Assembly: GCF_008795985.1 (NCBI RefSeq)
Contig: NZ_VMHP01000001.1
Location: 186,001-250,000, forward strand
DNA: 64,000 nt
From: Marinobacter halotolerans
Lineage (GTDB): Bacteria > Pseudomonadota > Gammaproteobacteria > Pseudomonadales > Oleiphilaceae
Reading direction: 5' to 3'
Positions 1 to 9,074 of the stretch are shown in pieces (within the stretch, counting starts at the first letter, position 1; every line of letters starts with the position of its first letter). A program made the position numbers and the translations under genes. The notes below the pieces were generated by a model that did not search any database, had not been told where the DNA came from, and saw only the letters and a list, made by a program, of their open reading frames with translations.

Positions 1-1931
1 AGCACCGCTGCCGACTGCCCGTTGCGCCAGACCAGGTCTTCAAGGTCGCCGCTGGGGGCGTAGCCGGTGTTGGCCTTTTTCAGTACTTCGATAATGGTAT
101 CGCAATCAAAAGATTCGCTGGCGCCTTGTAGCTGATTGAGTAGCTCCTCAACCCGATCCCATGGCAGCGAGGCCTCACGCGCCATCATAATGCGGGGGTG
201 GGAGGTGCCCCGAGGGTCGTCGCCAATCAATAATTCTTCAAAAAGCTTCTCACCTGGACGCAAGCCAGTAAAAACCACTTCGATATCGCCATCGGAATCA
301 TCCGCCGTTTTTTCAGCCAGCCCCATGAGATGAATCATCTTACGTGCCAAATCCGCGATTTTTACGGGCTCGCCCATGTCCAGCACAAACACCTCACCCC
401 CAAGGCCAATACTGCCTGCCTGAAGCACTAACTGGCTTGCCTCCGGAATGGTCATAAAATACCGGATGATTTCAGGATGGGTCACAGTGACCGGGCCGCC
501 TGCACGGATCTGGTCACGGAACAACGGCACCACAGAACCGGAAGACCCCAGTACATTCCCGAAGCGCACCATGGAAAAAACCGTCTTTTCCTGTCGCTGC
601 GCCAAGGCCTGCAATACCAACTCGGCCATCCGCTTACTGGCACCCATCACGCTTGTGGGGCGCACCGCCTTGTCCGTGGAAATCAACACAAAGCGCTCGA
701 CGCCAGCGGCAATGGCAGCCTCAGCTGCGTGCCAGGTGCCGAACACGTTATTCTGAACACCTTCTATCACATTGTGTTCTACCAGCGGCACGTGTTTGTA
801 GGCGGCAGCGTGGTATACCGTGTCCACACCGAAGGCAACCATGGCAGCCTCGCAACGCTGACGATTGCAAACATTACCAAGTAATGGATGAAGCTTTACC
901 CCAAGCCCTTCCGCCTGATTTATGGAACTCAGCTCCCGCTCAATGGCGTAGAGCGAAAACTCAGACTGATCAAACAAGACCAGGGTATGCGGGCGATGCC
1001 GAATAATCTGGCGGGACAGTTCAGAACCAATTGACCCTCCGGAACCGGTCACCATGACTGACTTCTGATATAGGCTTTCGGCAACCACTGCGGAGTCTGG
1101 CCGGACCGGATCCCGTCCCAGAAGATCCTCAAGCTCCAGATCACGGATATCGATAATTCGCGCCTGGCCAGCCACCAATTCCGACATGGACGGAACAGTT
1201 TGCACGGGGAGGGCAAGCGGCTCGAGGTTCTTCATCAGTTTCTTTCGGTCAACCTGCGAAGTCTCATCCAGCGCCAGCAGTATCCTTTGCACGTGGTGCT
1301 TCTGCATGTGCGAGGCAATTCGATCAATACTGACCACCGGCAGTCCATTGATCATTGACTTGTGACCTGCAGGATCCAGGGTCACAAAAACCACGGGCCG
1401 AAAATCCGCCCCCTGCTCCAGCGCTGAAGCCAACTGCATACCCGTTTCACCGGCTCCTACAATGGCTACCGCCTCTTTTGCTAGATGCTTGGGACGGTTC
1501 ACAATCATTCGCACGCCAAGGCGGCTGCCGCTAACAAACAGGAACGCTATGGCGCCATAAATTACAGGTACGGAACGAGGAAGAAACGCCTGGAACAGGT
1601 AGCCCAAAACAATAAAAGAAACACTGGAAGCAATGACACCATATATGATGGTAAGGAAGGCCCTATCCCCAAGAAACCGGATCACCGCACGATAGAGACC
1701 CAATCGAATAAATAGAAAGATAGTGAAAACGACGGTCACAACCGCAACCATCAGTTGCTTCTGCGAAGGCGCCCAGAGGTATTGCTCCAGGCGAAGCGCA
1801 TAAGCGGCCCAGATCGCAAAAAACAGGAAAAAAGCGTCCGAAAGCACGGACACCAGCCGCTTCTGATAACGGGGCAGGTCCAGGAACTTTCTAATAATGT
1901 AATTATTGCTCCCGCGTCGATCGTCGCTCAA
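1..1931 (-). CDS. wbpM: WbpM/CapD-type UDP-GlcNAc 4,6-dehydratase, 3' end cut by window edge
   Basis: Predicted inner-membrane nucleotide-sugar 4,6-dehydratase that makes the 4-keto-6-deoxy intermediate of UDP-D-QuiNAc/FucNAc. About 643 codons are visible against roughly 665 for Pseudomonas WbpM, so only the last residues are missing. Several hydrophobic helices fill the first ~150 residues, then a nucleotide-binding-like region (VGAGETG), then the SDR domain with TGSGGSIGSEL near residue 294. The catalytic region STDKAVRPTSVMGASK near residue 420 has Met in place of the usual SDR Tyr, as in this family. A TTG start at 1931 is chosen because GGAGG lies 7 bases upstream and the reading frame begins there with family-like sequence; no suitable ATG competes. 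It follows the sugar-phosphate transferase gene by 59 bases and is the last visible gene of the polysaccharide operon. Family is certain; the exact sugar product is inferred from neighbours. Confidence 0.93.
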   Translation of the reverse strand, partial: MSDDRRGSNNYIIRKFLDLPRYQKRLVSVLSDAFFLFFAIWAAYALRLEQYLWAPSQKQLMVAVVTVVFTIFLFIRLGLYRAVIRFLGDRAFLTIIYGVIASSVSFIVLGYLFQAFLPRSVPVIYGAIAFLFVSGSRLGVRMIVNRPKHLAKEAVAIVGAGETGMQLASALEQGADFRPVVFVTLDPAGHKSMINGLPVVSIDRIASHMQKHHVQRILLALDETSQVDRKKLMKNLEPLALPVQTVPSMSELVAGQARIIDIRDLELEDLLGRDPVRPDSAVVAESLYQKSVMVTGSGGSIGSELSRQIIRHRPHTLVLFDQSEFSLYAIERELSSINQAEGLGVKLHPLLGNVCNRQRCEAAMVAFGVDTVYHAAAYKHVPLVEHNVIEGVQNNVFGTWHAAEAAIAAGVERFVLISTDKAVRPTSVMGASKRMAELVLQALAQRQEKTVFSMVRFGNVLGSSGSVVPLFRDQIRAGGPVTVTHPEIIRYFMTIPEASQLVLQAGSIGLGGEVFVLDMGEPVKIADLARKMIHLMGLAEKTADDSDGDIEVVFTGLRPGEKLFEELLIGDDPRGTSHPRIMMAREASLPWDRVEELLNQLQGASESFDCDTIIEVLKKANTGYAPSGDLEDLVWRNGQSAAV

Positions 1932-1990
1932 GAACAAACCTCCACGTTAATGTTGGAAATAGAGTCCGGACAACGGTCATCTCCCCCGCA

Positions 1991-2545
1991 TTATTTGCCG
2001 GGCACCCTGTCACCACGACCCTTGCCAAAAACTGTCATCAGAATGTATTTAAAGTAAGCAGCCACCGTCAGGTTTTCCAGCATTTTCTGGTCAGTCTCCG
2101 CCAGAAGTAGCGGCGTCGACATGTCGATATCGTTAACCTGGGCCAGGCCGGTAATCCCAGGCCGAGCGGTCAATACCCCGCGCTTCTCCCTCTCGGAAAT
2201 CAGATCTTCCTGACTGAAAAGGCAAGGCCGCGGCCCTACCAGGCTCATCTCGCCCTTCAGAACATTCCATAGCTGGGGCAACTCATCCAGTTTGGTTTTT
2301 CGCAGAAAACGCCCGAAAGGTGTAATAGCATCTCCGCTCGCTAGATGGCTGGCGACTGAAGCGGTGTCTTTTCTCATGGTCCGGAATTTAACCAGAGTAA
2401 ATGGCTTTTTGCTTCGCCCTACCCGCTCCTGACTAAAAACCGGAGAGCCAGTGTCAAAAAGTCCGACCAAAAAAAGAACCATCAGCACAGGAAACCCAAG
2501 CAGTAATCCCGCTAACGAAAATAAAACGTCCAGCAATCGAATCAC
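1991..2545 (-). CDS. Small monotopic phosphoglycosyl transferase (PglC/WreU type)
   Basis: Predicted to transfer a sugar-1-phosphate from a UDP-sugar to undecaprenyl phosphate at the inner membrane, which starts glycan assembly. At 184 residues it is the minimal catalytic form (PglC-like), without the extra membrane helices of WcaJ/WbaP. Visible features are one N-terminal hydrophobic segment (residues ~7-28), QERVGR, KFRTMR, the Asp-Glu pair in KLDELPQLWNVLKGEMS, LVGPRP and RPGITGLAQVN. It overlaps the upstream SDR gene by four bases (ATGA), so the two are probably translationally coupled. The neighbours are a WbpV/WreQ-like reductase and a WbpM dehydratase, the same trio as Rhizobium WreQ-WreU-WreV. 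QuiNAc-1-phosphate is therefore the most likely donor sugar (inference). A second, unrelated initiating enzyme is encoded at 17491-18552. Confidence 0.9.
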   Translation of the reverse strand: MIRLLDVLFSLAGLLLGFPVLMVLFLVGLFDTGSPVFSQERVGRSKKPFTLVKFRTMRKDTASVASHLASGDAITPFGRFLRKTKLDELPQLWNVLKGEMSLVGPRPCLFSQEDLISEREKRGVLTARPGITGLAQVNDIDMSTPLLLAETDQKMLENLTVAAYFKYILMTVFGKGRGDRVPGK

Positions 2546-3489
2546 TCACGCCTCTCCTCAGCAAAACAACGCCTGAGCCCATCCTGAGACCCGAGCGGAG
2601 GGCGCCAACCAAGAAGATCACATGTCTTGGTTATGTCTACCTGCAAAGATCCCAGAACACGTTGTGCCATTTCTTTTTTTCCTAAAATGCCTGCACCGAT
2701 CATCAGCAGTTTTGAAGGAATGGACACCAGTCGCGCGGGTTTGCCCATTGCGTACGCGACGCCTCTCAATAGTTCGGTCGTTGACAGGTCCTGCCCATCG
2801 CTCGCCAGAAAAACCTGATTGGCGGCGGCGGGGTGATCCAGACAGGTAATAACCAGATCCACAAGGTTCGTTAATGCAATAAGAGACCGCTTGTTATGAA
2901 CAGACCCAAAAGGCAAAGGTATACCTCTATCAACGAGCTTAACTAAAGTTGCGAAGTTGCCTTTCACGCCGGGCCCATAAACAAGGGGAGGACGAATAAT
3001 CACAAGCTCCATACTGTTTTCTTCTACGAGCGCCTGAAGTGCTTTTTCTGCTTCCAGTTTTGATAAGCCATAGGCATCCTCAGGTGCTGGCTGGTCGTCA
3101 GCGGTAAACCGCCTCCCAGGCAGCGTCTGCTCACCATTAACTTTTATAGAGCTAACAAAAATGAATCGCTTCACGCCTGCAGCTACAGACTGCTTCGCCA
3201 GGTTCAGAGTGCCCTGAACATTAACCCGCCGGTACTCAGCTAAAGGGTCGGCCACTTCATCCTTCATGACATGGGCCCTAGCCGCTGCATGAATCACAAC
3301 ATCCTGGCCCACAAGCGCAGAGGCCCAGTCGGTCTGTTCATTCAGTTCGCCCGCTAGAAAAATGGTCCCCGGTACTGAGGAGGTTGACCTTCGGACAGCA
3401 CTCGTCAGAGCGACGCCCGGTTCTTCCATAAGAGCGGAAGCCAACTCTCTACCAACAAATCCTGTAGCTCCTGTTAACAGAACTTTCAT
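2542..3489 (-). CDS. NAD-dependent epimerase/reductase, WbpV/WreQ-like
   Basis: Extended short-chain dehydrogenase of 315 residues. The N-terminal Rossmann motif is TGATGFVG and the catalytic pair is in YGLSKLEAE (Tyr-x3-Lys) near residue 140. Such enzymes next to WbpM are annotated as UDP-glucose 4-epimerases, but the characterised members WbpV and WreQ reduce the 4-keto intermediate made by the WbpM-type dehydratase to UDP-D-QuiNAc. With the dehydratase and a PglC-type transferase immediately downstream, the reductase role is favoured over a simple 4-epimerase; this is inferred from context. The gene overlaps its upstream and downstream neighbours by four bases each, so it sits in a tightly coupled operon. 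The protein is presumably cytoplasmic, with no signal peptide or membrane segment. Confidence 0.85.
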   Translation of the reverse strand: MKVLLTGATGFVGRELASALMEEPGVALTSAVRRSTSSVPGTIFLAGELNEQTDWASALVGQDVVIHAAARAHVMKDEVADPLAEYRRVNVQGTLNLAKQSVAAGVKRFIFVSSIKVNGEQTLPGRRFTADDQPAPEDAYGLSKLEAEKALQALVEENSMELVIIRPPLVYGPGVKGNFATLVKLVDRGIPLPFGSVHNKRSLIALTNLVDLVITCLDHPAAANQVFLASDGQDLSTTELLRGVAYAMGKPARLVSIPSKLLMIGAGILGKKEMAQRVLGSLQVDITKTCDLLGWRPPLGSQDGLRRCFAEERRE

Positions 3490-4721
3490 AACGGATCCTC
3501 AGGAAATAAAACATCGGCAAACTGGTGAGCTAGCTGACTGTATTCATATTGATCCAGTGCTAACTTTCGCCCGTTGTTGCCCAGTGTCTGCCTTTGCTCA
3601 GCGGACATTTCATACAGTTTCAACACGGCTTCTGACAACTTTGCCTCGTCCTGAGCCGGCACCTGCAAACCCGCTTCCGCCTCTTCGACCGGCTTATAAT
3701 CGTCGGAATCGACGGCATAGATAATCGGCTTGCCGGAGTATAGATAGTCGAAAAGCTTGTTTGGTGACACCCCAAACCTGAATATCGGGTCTTTTGTCAG
3801 GCCAATATAACAGGCATCAAATTTCGCAAGCATTGCCTGAATTTCTATCTTGGGGATGGGATCAACAAAGTAGACGTTTTTGAGATTTTTGCGGATAACC
3901 AGTTGCTTTAGAACGCGCTTTTCCTTACCCGCGCCAACAAGCACGAAAGCAATCTCAGAATATTCTTTCAGTCGTTCTGCTGCCGCGATTAACGTATCCA
4001 GTGCATTGGCAGTCCCGATTGCGCCAGTATAACCCACAAGAAATTTGCCTGAGGGAATCTGTTCAAGGGCCAGGGAATTAAGTGCCGCTTTTTGACTCAC
4101 TTCCAGGAGAGAAAATCCGTTCGGGATCCAGAAAAACTTTCTGGGATCCATCCCTCTGCTGATCATGTGGTGCACAGAGTTCTTCAGATTCGATATTACT
4201 ACGTCCGAATCTCGATAAGCCTTATCCTCAACCCATTGCATAAGACGAATAAATGGATGGGATGGCCGATGCCCCCCTATTTCAGTCAACGTAAGCGGCC
4301 AGATATCTCGCACTTCAAAAACCAGCCGGGCTTTAAACCTTTTTGACAGTTTCTTTGCACCCAGGAAAGACAGAAGGGAGGGGGACGAGCATACAATTAC
4401 GTCCGGGGAATCTTTAATAAACTTTGAGAGCTTGATGATGCGCCAGGAGAAAAGAAGCCAACCCAGTGCCCTTATTTTACTGTGCGCTTCTGAATAATCT
4501 GGCATGTTTACCCAGACAACGGTAAATCCCCCTTCTCCCTCAAATCGGAACGCCGAATCAAAAGAAGGTTTCTCCCGCAGCAAATGATGAGAAGAGGAGG
4601 TGATCAGATATACCCTGTAGCCCTGCTTTGCCAGTTCCTGGCCCAGATAGTAGTGGCGTCCCGCATAACCATACTGAGGAGTAGACGCGTACTGATTAAT
4701 AATCCAGACCGTTCTGCTCAC
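3486..4721 (-). CDS. GT4 glycosyltransferase, WbuB-like (L-FucNAc/L-QuiNAc transferase candidate)
   Basis: GT-B fold glycosyltransferase of 411 residues. The N-terminus (WIINQYASTP, then GRHYYLGQELAKQGY and TSSSHH) resembles the WbuB group that adds 2-acetamido-2,6-dideoxy-L-hexoses. The C-terminal donor domain has VGAGKEK and the GT4 signature FGVSPNKLFDYLYSGKPII. WbuB-type enzymes usually travel with FnlA-FnlB-FnlC genes, which are present upstream in this operon (8123-13609), so transfer of L-FucNAc or L-QuiNAc to the lipid-linked acceptor is a reasonable inference. It overlaps the WbpI-like gene upstream and the SDR gene downstream by four bases each. Acceptor and linkage cannot be read from sequence. 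Confidence 0.88.
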   Translation of the reverse strand: MSRTVWIINQYASTPQYGYAGRHYYLGQELAKQGYRVYLITSSSHHLLREKPSFDSAFRFEGEGGFTVVWVNMPDYSEAHSKIRALGWLLFSWRIIKLSKFIKDSPDVIVCSSPSLLSFLGAKKLSKRFKARLVFEVRDIWPLTLTEIGGHRPSHPFIRLMQWVEDKAYRDSDVVISNLKNSVHHMISRGMDPRKFFWIPNGFSLLEVSQKAALNSLALEQIPSGKFLVGYTGAIGTANALDTLIAAAERLKEYSEIAFVLVGAGKEKRVLKQLVIRKNLKNVYFVDPIPKIEIQAMLAKFDACYIGLTKDPIFRFGVSPNKLFDYLYSGKPIIYAVDSDDYKPVEEAEAGLQVPAQDEAKLSEAVLKLYEMSAEQRQTLGNNGRKLALDQYEYSQLAHQFADVLFPEDPL

Positions 4722-5791
4722 AAATGGGCCTTAACCAGCTCTTCCACGATCCTCTGAGAGGCTTCCCCACCCCCGTACAGATGCTCAGTATCCCTGACTT
4801 CACGGCCAAGATTACGCGCAACGGCATCGAAAATTCCCCGCTGGTCTGCGCCGACCAGTTCGTTTGCGCCCGCTTCTATCAATTCGACCCATTCCGTCTG
4901 ATCGCGAAGTGTCACACAGGCTTTACCAAAGAAAAAAGCTTCCTTCTGCAAGCCGCCACTATCAGTCATGACCAGCTCGCTGTGGCGAATAAGCCAGATC
5001 ATCTCCAGGTAACCCACCGGGTCAATTACACGCACGTTAAGCTCCAGCCCCTGTTGCTGGATCAGTTTGCGCGTCCGGGGATGTAGTGGCAGGACGACAG
5101 GGGCAATTTCCGAATGAATGCGATTCAGTGCCTGCACGATGCCGGCAAGCCGTGCCCGGTCATCGGTATTCTCCGCACGATGAAGCGTGCCCAATACAAA
5201 CTTTTCTGGCCATCCTTCGGACGACTGGGGGCACATGGATTTCCTGGCAAACATCAGCGCAGCGTCCTGCATCACATCGCCGACCTGAATACAGTCAACG
5301 TTTTTCTGATCAAACCCTTCATTGCGCAGATTCTGGATTGCAGTCGAAGTCGGACAGAACAGAAGGTCACTGACCTGATCCGTCAGAATACGGTTAATTT
5401 CCTCCGGCATCCGCATATTGAAGCTTCGCAGGCCTGCCTCAACATGCGCCACCGGGATATGCATCTTTGCCGCAGCAAGAGCGCCGGCCAGAGTGGAGTT
5501 GGTATCCCCGTAGACCATCACCCGGTCCGGCCGGTTTGCGATCAGGGCCTGCTCGATCTCGATCAGCATACGACCGGTCATCTCTCCGTGGCTGCTGCCA
5601 TGGATGTCCAGTCGAATATCCGGCTTTGGAATCCCCAGTTGATTGAAGAAAATGTCGGACATATTCTCGTCAAAATGCTGACCGGTGTGGAGAATGGTCT
5701 CTTCAACCTGATCGCTCTGTTGTATGGCACGCGAGACCACACTTGCCTTGATAAACTGAGGACGGGCACCGACAACGGTCAATATTTTCAT
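4718..5791 (-). CDS. wbpI: Non-hydrolysing UDP-sugar 2-epimerase, WbpI-like (UDP-GlcNAc3NAcA 2-epimerase)
   Basis: Cytoplasmic 2-epimerase of 357 residues from the ATG at 5791, whose ATGA overlaps the stop of the upstream gene. A longer reading frame begins at 5800, but the MKILTVVGARPQFIKAS start fits the family. Catalytic landmarks are YGDTNST, HVEAGLRSFNMRMPEE, TLHRAEN and DSGGLQKEAFF. The overall wording (HTGQHFDENMSDIFF, MTGRMLIEIE, DPVGYLEMIWLI, EAFFFGKACVTLRDQTEWVELI) is closer to my recollection of Pseudomonas WbpI than of WecB. Because WbpB-, WbpD- and WbpE-like genes lie in the same operon, conversion of UDP-GlcNAc3NAcA to UDP-ManNAc3NAcA is preferred over UDP-ManNAc synthesis. Confidence 0.87.
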   Translation of the reverse strand: MKILTVVGARPQFIKASVVSRAIQQSDQVEETILHTGQHFDENMSDIFFNQLGIPKPDIRLDIHGSSHGEMTGRMLIEIEQALIANRPDRVMVYGDTNSTLAGALAAAKMHIPVAHVEAGLRSFNMRMPEEINRILTDQVSDLLFCPTSTAIQNLRNEGFDQKNVDCIQVGDVMQDAALMFARKSMCPQSSEGWPEKFVLGTLHRAENTDDRARLAGIVQALNRIHSEIAPVVLPLHPRTRKLIQQQGLELNVRVIDPVGYLEMIWLIRHSELVMTDSGGLQKEAFFFGKACVTLRDQTEWVELIEAGANELVGADQRGIFDAVARNLGREVRDTEHLYGGGEASQRIVEELVKAHL

Positions 5792-7017
5792 AGAGCACAA
5801 CGATCCTGAAGTTGTATAAGCTTTATTAAACTGGCAACCGACTCTTCACGGTTAAATGCCACAGCGACTCTCTCAAACCCCTTTTGGCCAAGGCGAAAAC
5901 GCTGCTCGGGTGATTCGATGAGCTCATCTAGCAGCTCTGCGAGAGCCCCCACATCCTGCGGATCCACCATCCCCCCAAACGCCTCACCCTGTTCACCGAC
6001 AAGAAGCTCGGGAATTCCGCCGGTGTTCGTCGAAATTACGGGGATCCGGAAAGACATTGCTTCCATCAGGCTCACGGGGATACCCTCATGCACGCCACCA
6101 CCCAGATCCTGGCTGGGTAGCACAACGATATCGATCTCCGAATCGGCATACCAGCGAAGCAGAGTGTCGTGGGGAACATGACCTGCAAACCGAACAAAAT
6201 GGTTGATACCCAGTTCAGCAGCCATGGACTGAAGAGAATCCTTCAACTCCCCTTCACCCGCAATAATCACCTCGAACCCGGATTGAGCTCTCAATCTCGC
6301 CAATGATCTGAATAGAAACTCATGGCCCTTTACCGGCACCAGATTCGCGGGACACAGAATCTTCAGCCCCTCGTTTTCTTTACGGTCCGCTTTCAGGCTT
6401 CGCGTCTCCGCGGACGGAACACCTACGCCCAGATGAAGAACCCGTGCTTTGCCTGAATCAAGGGGCGCACGTTCTTTCGCCAAACCTTTGCCACTTTCCG
6501 ATATAAACCTGATAAAAGTGGCCTTCTCAAATTTTTCTGCCAGAAGGTTTCCGGCAACAATATCACCCCGATGCGCAGAGGCACTCCACCCAATACCGGT
6601 GATATCACTCACGATCATTGCAAGGGTTGCAGGCGTCGTCAGCCAGTGGGCGTGGATGTGGTCGACGGTATTAGCAGAAATATAATCAGCCAGCCAAAAT
6701 GCCCTGGGAACAATGACCCAATTTTTTAGCGTGTTAGTGCGGCTTTTAGAGATTACCCCGCGAAGTATCCTGAGCGTAAGAAAGGGACGGAACAGAACAT
6801 ATTTCAGAAACACAAGAATGGTTCGTGCCGTCAAACCCCTTGCTGAAATCAGCCTACAGCGATCATGAAGCCGGAAGTTATTCGGGCTACCGCGCCTTAC
6901 CACGGTGGGGAAGATGGAAACATCATTTCCGGAACGAGCCATCTCATTGGCTTCAGCGATCACAAAGCTCTCACCCCGGCCGAATGGCGCGGAACTCGTT
7001 GCGATCAGAATCCTCAT
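5788..7017 (-). CDS. GT4 glycosyltransferase (WcaL-like)
   Basis: GT-B glycosyltransferase of 409 residues, cytoplasmic or peripheral to the inner membrane. The C-terminal Rossmann domain shows LCPANLVPVKGHEFL, VIIAGEGELKDSL, VRFAGHVPHDTL and HEGIPVSLMEAMSFRIPVIST, with the paired Glu residues of the GT4 donor site. The N-terminal half contains HIHAHWLTTPA, reminiscent of colanic-acid WcaL-type enzymes. It overlaps both neighbours by four bases within the polysaccharide operon, so it probably adds one sugar of the repeat unit. Donor and acceptor are unknown. Confidence 0.87.
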   Translation of the reverse strand: MRILIATSSAPFGRGESFVIAEANEMARSGNDVSIFPTVVRRGSPNNFRLHDRCRLISARGLTARTILVFLKYVLFRPFLTLRILRGVISKSRTNTLKNWVIVPRAFWLADYISANTVDHIHAHWLTTPATLAMIVSDITGIGWSASAHRGDIVAGNLLAEKFEKATFIRFISESGKGLAKERAPLDSGKARVLHLGVGVPSAETRSLKADRKENEGLKILCPANLVPVKGHEFLFRSLARLRAQSGFEVIIAGEGELKDSLQSMAAELGINHFVRFAGHVPHDTLLRWYADSEIDIVVLPSQDLGGGVHEGIPVSLMEAMSFRIPVISTNTGGIPELLVGEQGEAFGGMVDPQDVGALAELLDELIESPEQRFRLGQKGFERVAVAFNREESVASLIKLIQLQDRCAL

Positions 7018-8126
7018 GATCCAACAAATGACTCAAGGAATTTCAAGCGATCCAGCTCTTTATTCCTGTTCGCCAGATGTTCTTCCGCAAACGCCCTCGC
7101 CTTCAAACGCAATTCAGCATTTTGAAATCCGGAATCAATAAAATCGCCAATCGAATCCATACCCTCTTCAACGTTCTTCTCATAATTCCCAAGATTCAGA
7201 AAAAACGAGGCACCGTCACCGATATCGGTATCTGTGTAGCCGGCGATAACAGGAAGCCCGTGAGCCAGGTATTGCCTTACTTTCAGCGGGCAAGCCTCGT
7301 TCATTTTATTTCTGTGAAGAGCCAGTGTCCCAATGCCGAAATCCATTCCACATAAGAGATCGCTCAAACTCTCGCTATCCAGGTATCCATGACTGACGAC
7401 ATTCTTCAGATCTCTTCCAAAAAACCTTGCGCACTCGTCCACCGATGGGCCGACGATGTGGAAAACCACATCCCTGCGGCGCATCGCCATCTGCCGTATT
7501 TTGTCCACGCCATGCCAGGACTGGCTCGGTGAACCAACGAATACCAGATTTGGCACCTTATTACTGGTTTCCCGCACAAACGGTATCACTGACGGATCAA
7601 TACCATTTGCCAGAATAATGTGCGGCTTATCAAGAAAACTGAAACTATGCGAAACAGCCAATTCGCCAGAGACAAACACAAATCCATCGGCACAACCAAG
7701 GGAGAACCTTCGCGCAAAGGCGTTGTATATGCCCGTTAGGCGCCCCCTGCCCAGGTACTCCGATTTATCATCAGAATTAATTTCAACCACTGTGGTTTTC
7801 GCAAACGTCAGAAGCTTTCGAACGCCAGGGGCCGGGAAAAGGTAACGAGTGTAGACAAGATCCGGCTGTATCGAATGCAACTGACTGAAAGCGCTACGGT
7901 ATTGACGGGCAAGGCGCTGAAAAATCTCGAAATGCCGCGCCCCCGGAATCCTGAGGCCACGAAATTCAGACTTCGCCCCCCCATCCGACTCATGATGATT
8001 AATGGCATGATAGACGGGAATAACTTCGTGCCCTAACGAGCGCCAGGACTCAATCTGCCCAAGAATCTTTTGCTTGAGCCCGGGATGACCTTCCAGATCT
8101 TCACCAATCAGATAGGCTATCTTCAT
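7014..8126 (-). CDS. GT4-like glycosyltransferase
   Basis: Predicted glycosyltransferase of 370 residues with a GT-B layout. The N-terminus has KIAYLIGEDLEGHPGLKQKI, and the linker to the donor domain is ILANGIDPSVIPF followed by LVFVGSPSQSWHGVDKI. The C-terminal domain ends with CPLKVRQYLAHGLPVIAG, a divergent form of the usual GT4 E-x7-E region (here Lys-Val-Arg-Gln replaces the normal Glu-Ala segment). It overlaps the RmlD-like gene upstream and the GT gene downstream by four bases each. The sugar added cannot be assigned from sequence. Confidence 0.82.
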   Translation of the reverse strand: MKIAYLIGEDLEGHPGLKQKILGQIESWRSLGHEVIPVYHAINHHESDGGAKSEFRGLRIPGARHFEIFQRLARQYRSAFSQLHSIQPDLVYTRYLFPAPGVRKLLTFAKTTVVEINSDDKSEYLGRGRLTGIYNAFARRFSLGCADGFVFVSGELAVSHSFSFLDKPHIILANGIDPSVIPFVRETSNKVPNLVFVGSPSQSWHGVDKIRQMAMRRRDVVFHIVGPSVDECARFFGRDLKNVVSHGYLDSESLSDLLCGMDFGIGTLALHRNKMNEACPLKVRQYLAHGLPVIAGYTDTDIGDGASFFLNLGNYEKNVEEGMDSIGDFIDSGFQNAELRLKARAFAEEHLANRNKELDRLKFLESFVGS

Positions 8127-9016
8127 AGCGTGGCTGAATGAAGTGCCGCGCCCGACGTAGAATGGAAATGCCGCATGTTTTCAATCAGATGTTTCCACTC
8201 TGGGGCTCTATAACCCGTTGCACCATAAAACCTGTCGCTGGACAAAGAACGATCTATAACCACATCGTCATCTTTAATAATCTGGATGTTTTTCCCGTAC
8301 TGCTCGGCAACAAGTTCTAGCAGATCATATTTCGAGATCGGCTCTGAAGAAACGTGGTAGAGACCACTTAATTCAGGTCTTGGCAAAACGAAATCCTTGA
8401 TGACTCTAGCCATTTCATCGGTCGGCAAGCCGGAGAAAATAGCTTTTGAAAACCCTTTGACAGAGCCAGTCTGCGCCAAAAACCATTCCAGAAGAGCATA
8501 TCTGGAATCCAGTTCATGGCCAATAATCGACGTGCGAAGCGTGACGGCACTTGCCCTCTCTGTCACTTCACCGATGTATTTGGATTTACCGTAAAGATCT
8601 CCAGCATCTGAAATGTCTGACTCGCTGTAGTTTCCCCTCTTCCCGGAAAATACGCAGTCTGTGCTCACATGAATCAGCCGGCTTCCGCTCAACTCGCAAA
8701 GGTCTGCAATTCGGTGAGGCAACATTGAATTGATTGGCAACGCAACCAGCGGGTTATTCGCGTCAGACACCTGCTTGATCAATCCAATGCAGTTGATAAC
8801 GGCATCAGGCTTAACTTTTCGGAATACAAAGGCCAGGCTGTCTGCGTCCAGAACATTTATGCCAGCTATAACTTTCTTAGTGGTTTCAACCGGTAATAGA
8901 GACGTTTTCCGGGAATCGCGCGCCGAACCCCAGGCTTCGTAACGAGCGTCATCAGACAGCACCTTCAGCACTGCACTCCCAAGCATGCCGGTGGCTCCAA
9001 GCACGAGAACACGCAT
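8123..9016 (-). CDS. RmlD/WbvR-like SDR reductase for an L-configured dideoxy amino sugar
   Basis: Short-chain reductase of 297 residues with GATGMLGSAVLK at the N-terminus, HVSTDCVFSG, and catalytic YGKSKYIGE (Tyr-x3-Lys). The ATG at 9016 is chosen because AGAGG lies 7 bases upstream; a longer frame to 9031 would overlap that site. The size and RmlD-like pattern match WbvR, which reduces the UDP-4-keto-L-sugar to UDP-L-RhaNAc, better than WbjC/FnlB, which is longer with a C-terminal extension. Together with the FnlA-like (12599) and FnlC-like (11479) enzymes it would complete a route to UDP-L-QuiNAc or, less likely, UDP-L-FucNAc. The assignment to L-QuiNAc rests on protein length and recalled family knowledge. 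Confidence 0.84.
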   Translation of the reverse strand: MRVLVLGATGMLGSAVLKVLSDDARYEAWGSARDSRKTSLLPVETTKKVIAGINVLDADSLAFVFRKVKPDAVINCIGLIKQVSDANNPLVALPINSMLPHRIADLCELSGSRLIHVSTDCVFSGKRGNYSESDISDAGDLYGKSKYIGEVTERASAVTLRTSIIGHELDSRYALLEWFLAQTGSVKGFSKAIFSGLPTDEMARVIKDFVLPRPELSGLYHVSSEPISKYDLLELVAEQYGKNIQIIKDDDVVIDRSLSSDRFYGATGYRAPEWKHLIENMRHFHSTSGAALHSATL

Positions 9017-9074
9017 AACCAAACCTCTCAAATCCCAATGTAAACCAAAAACTAAAGAAAAACGTCTGGCCCGC

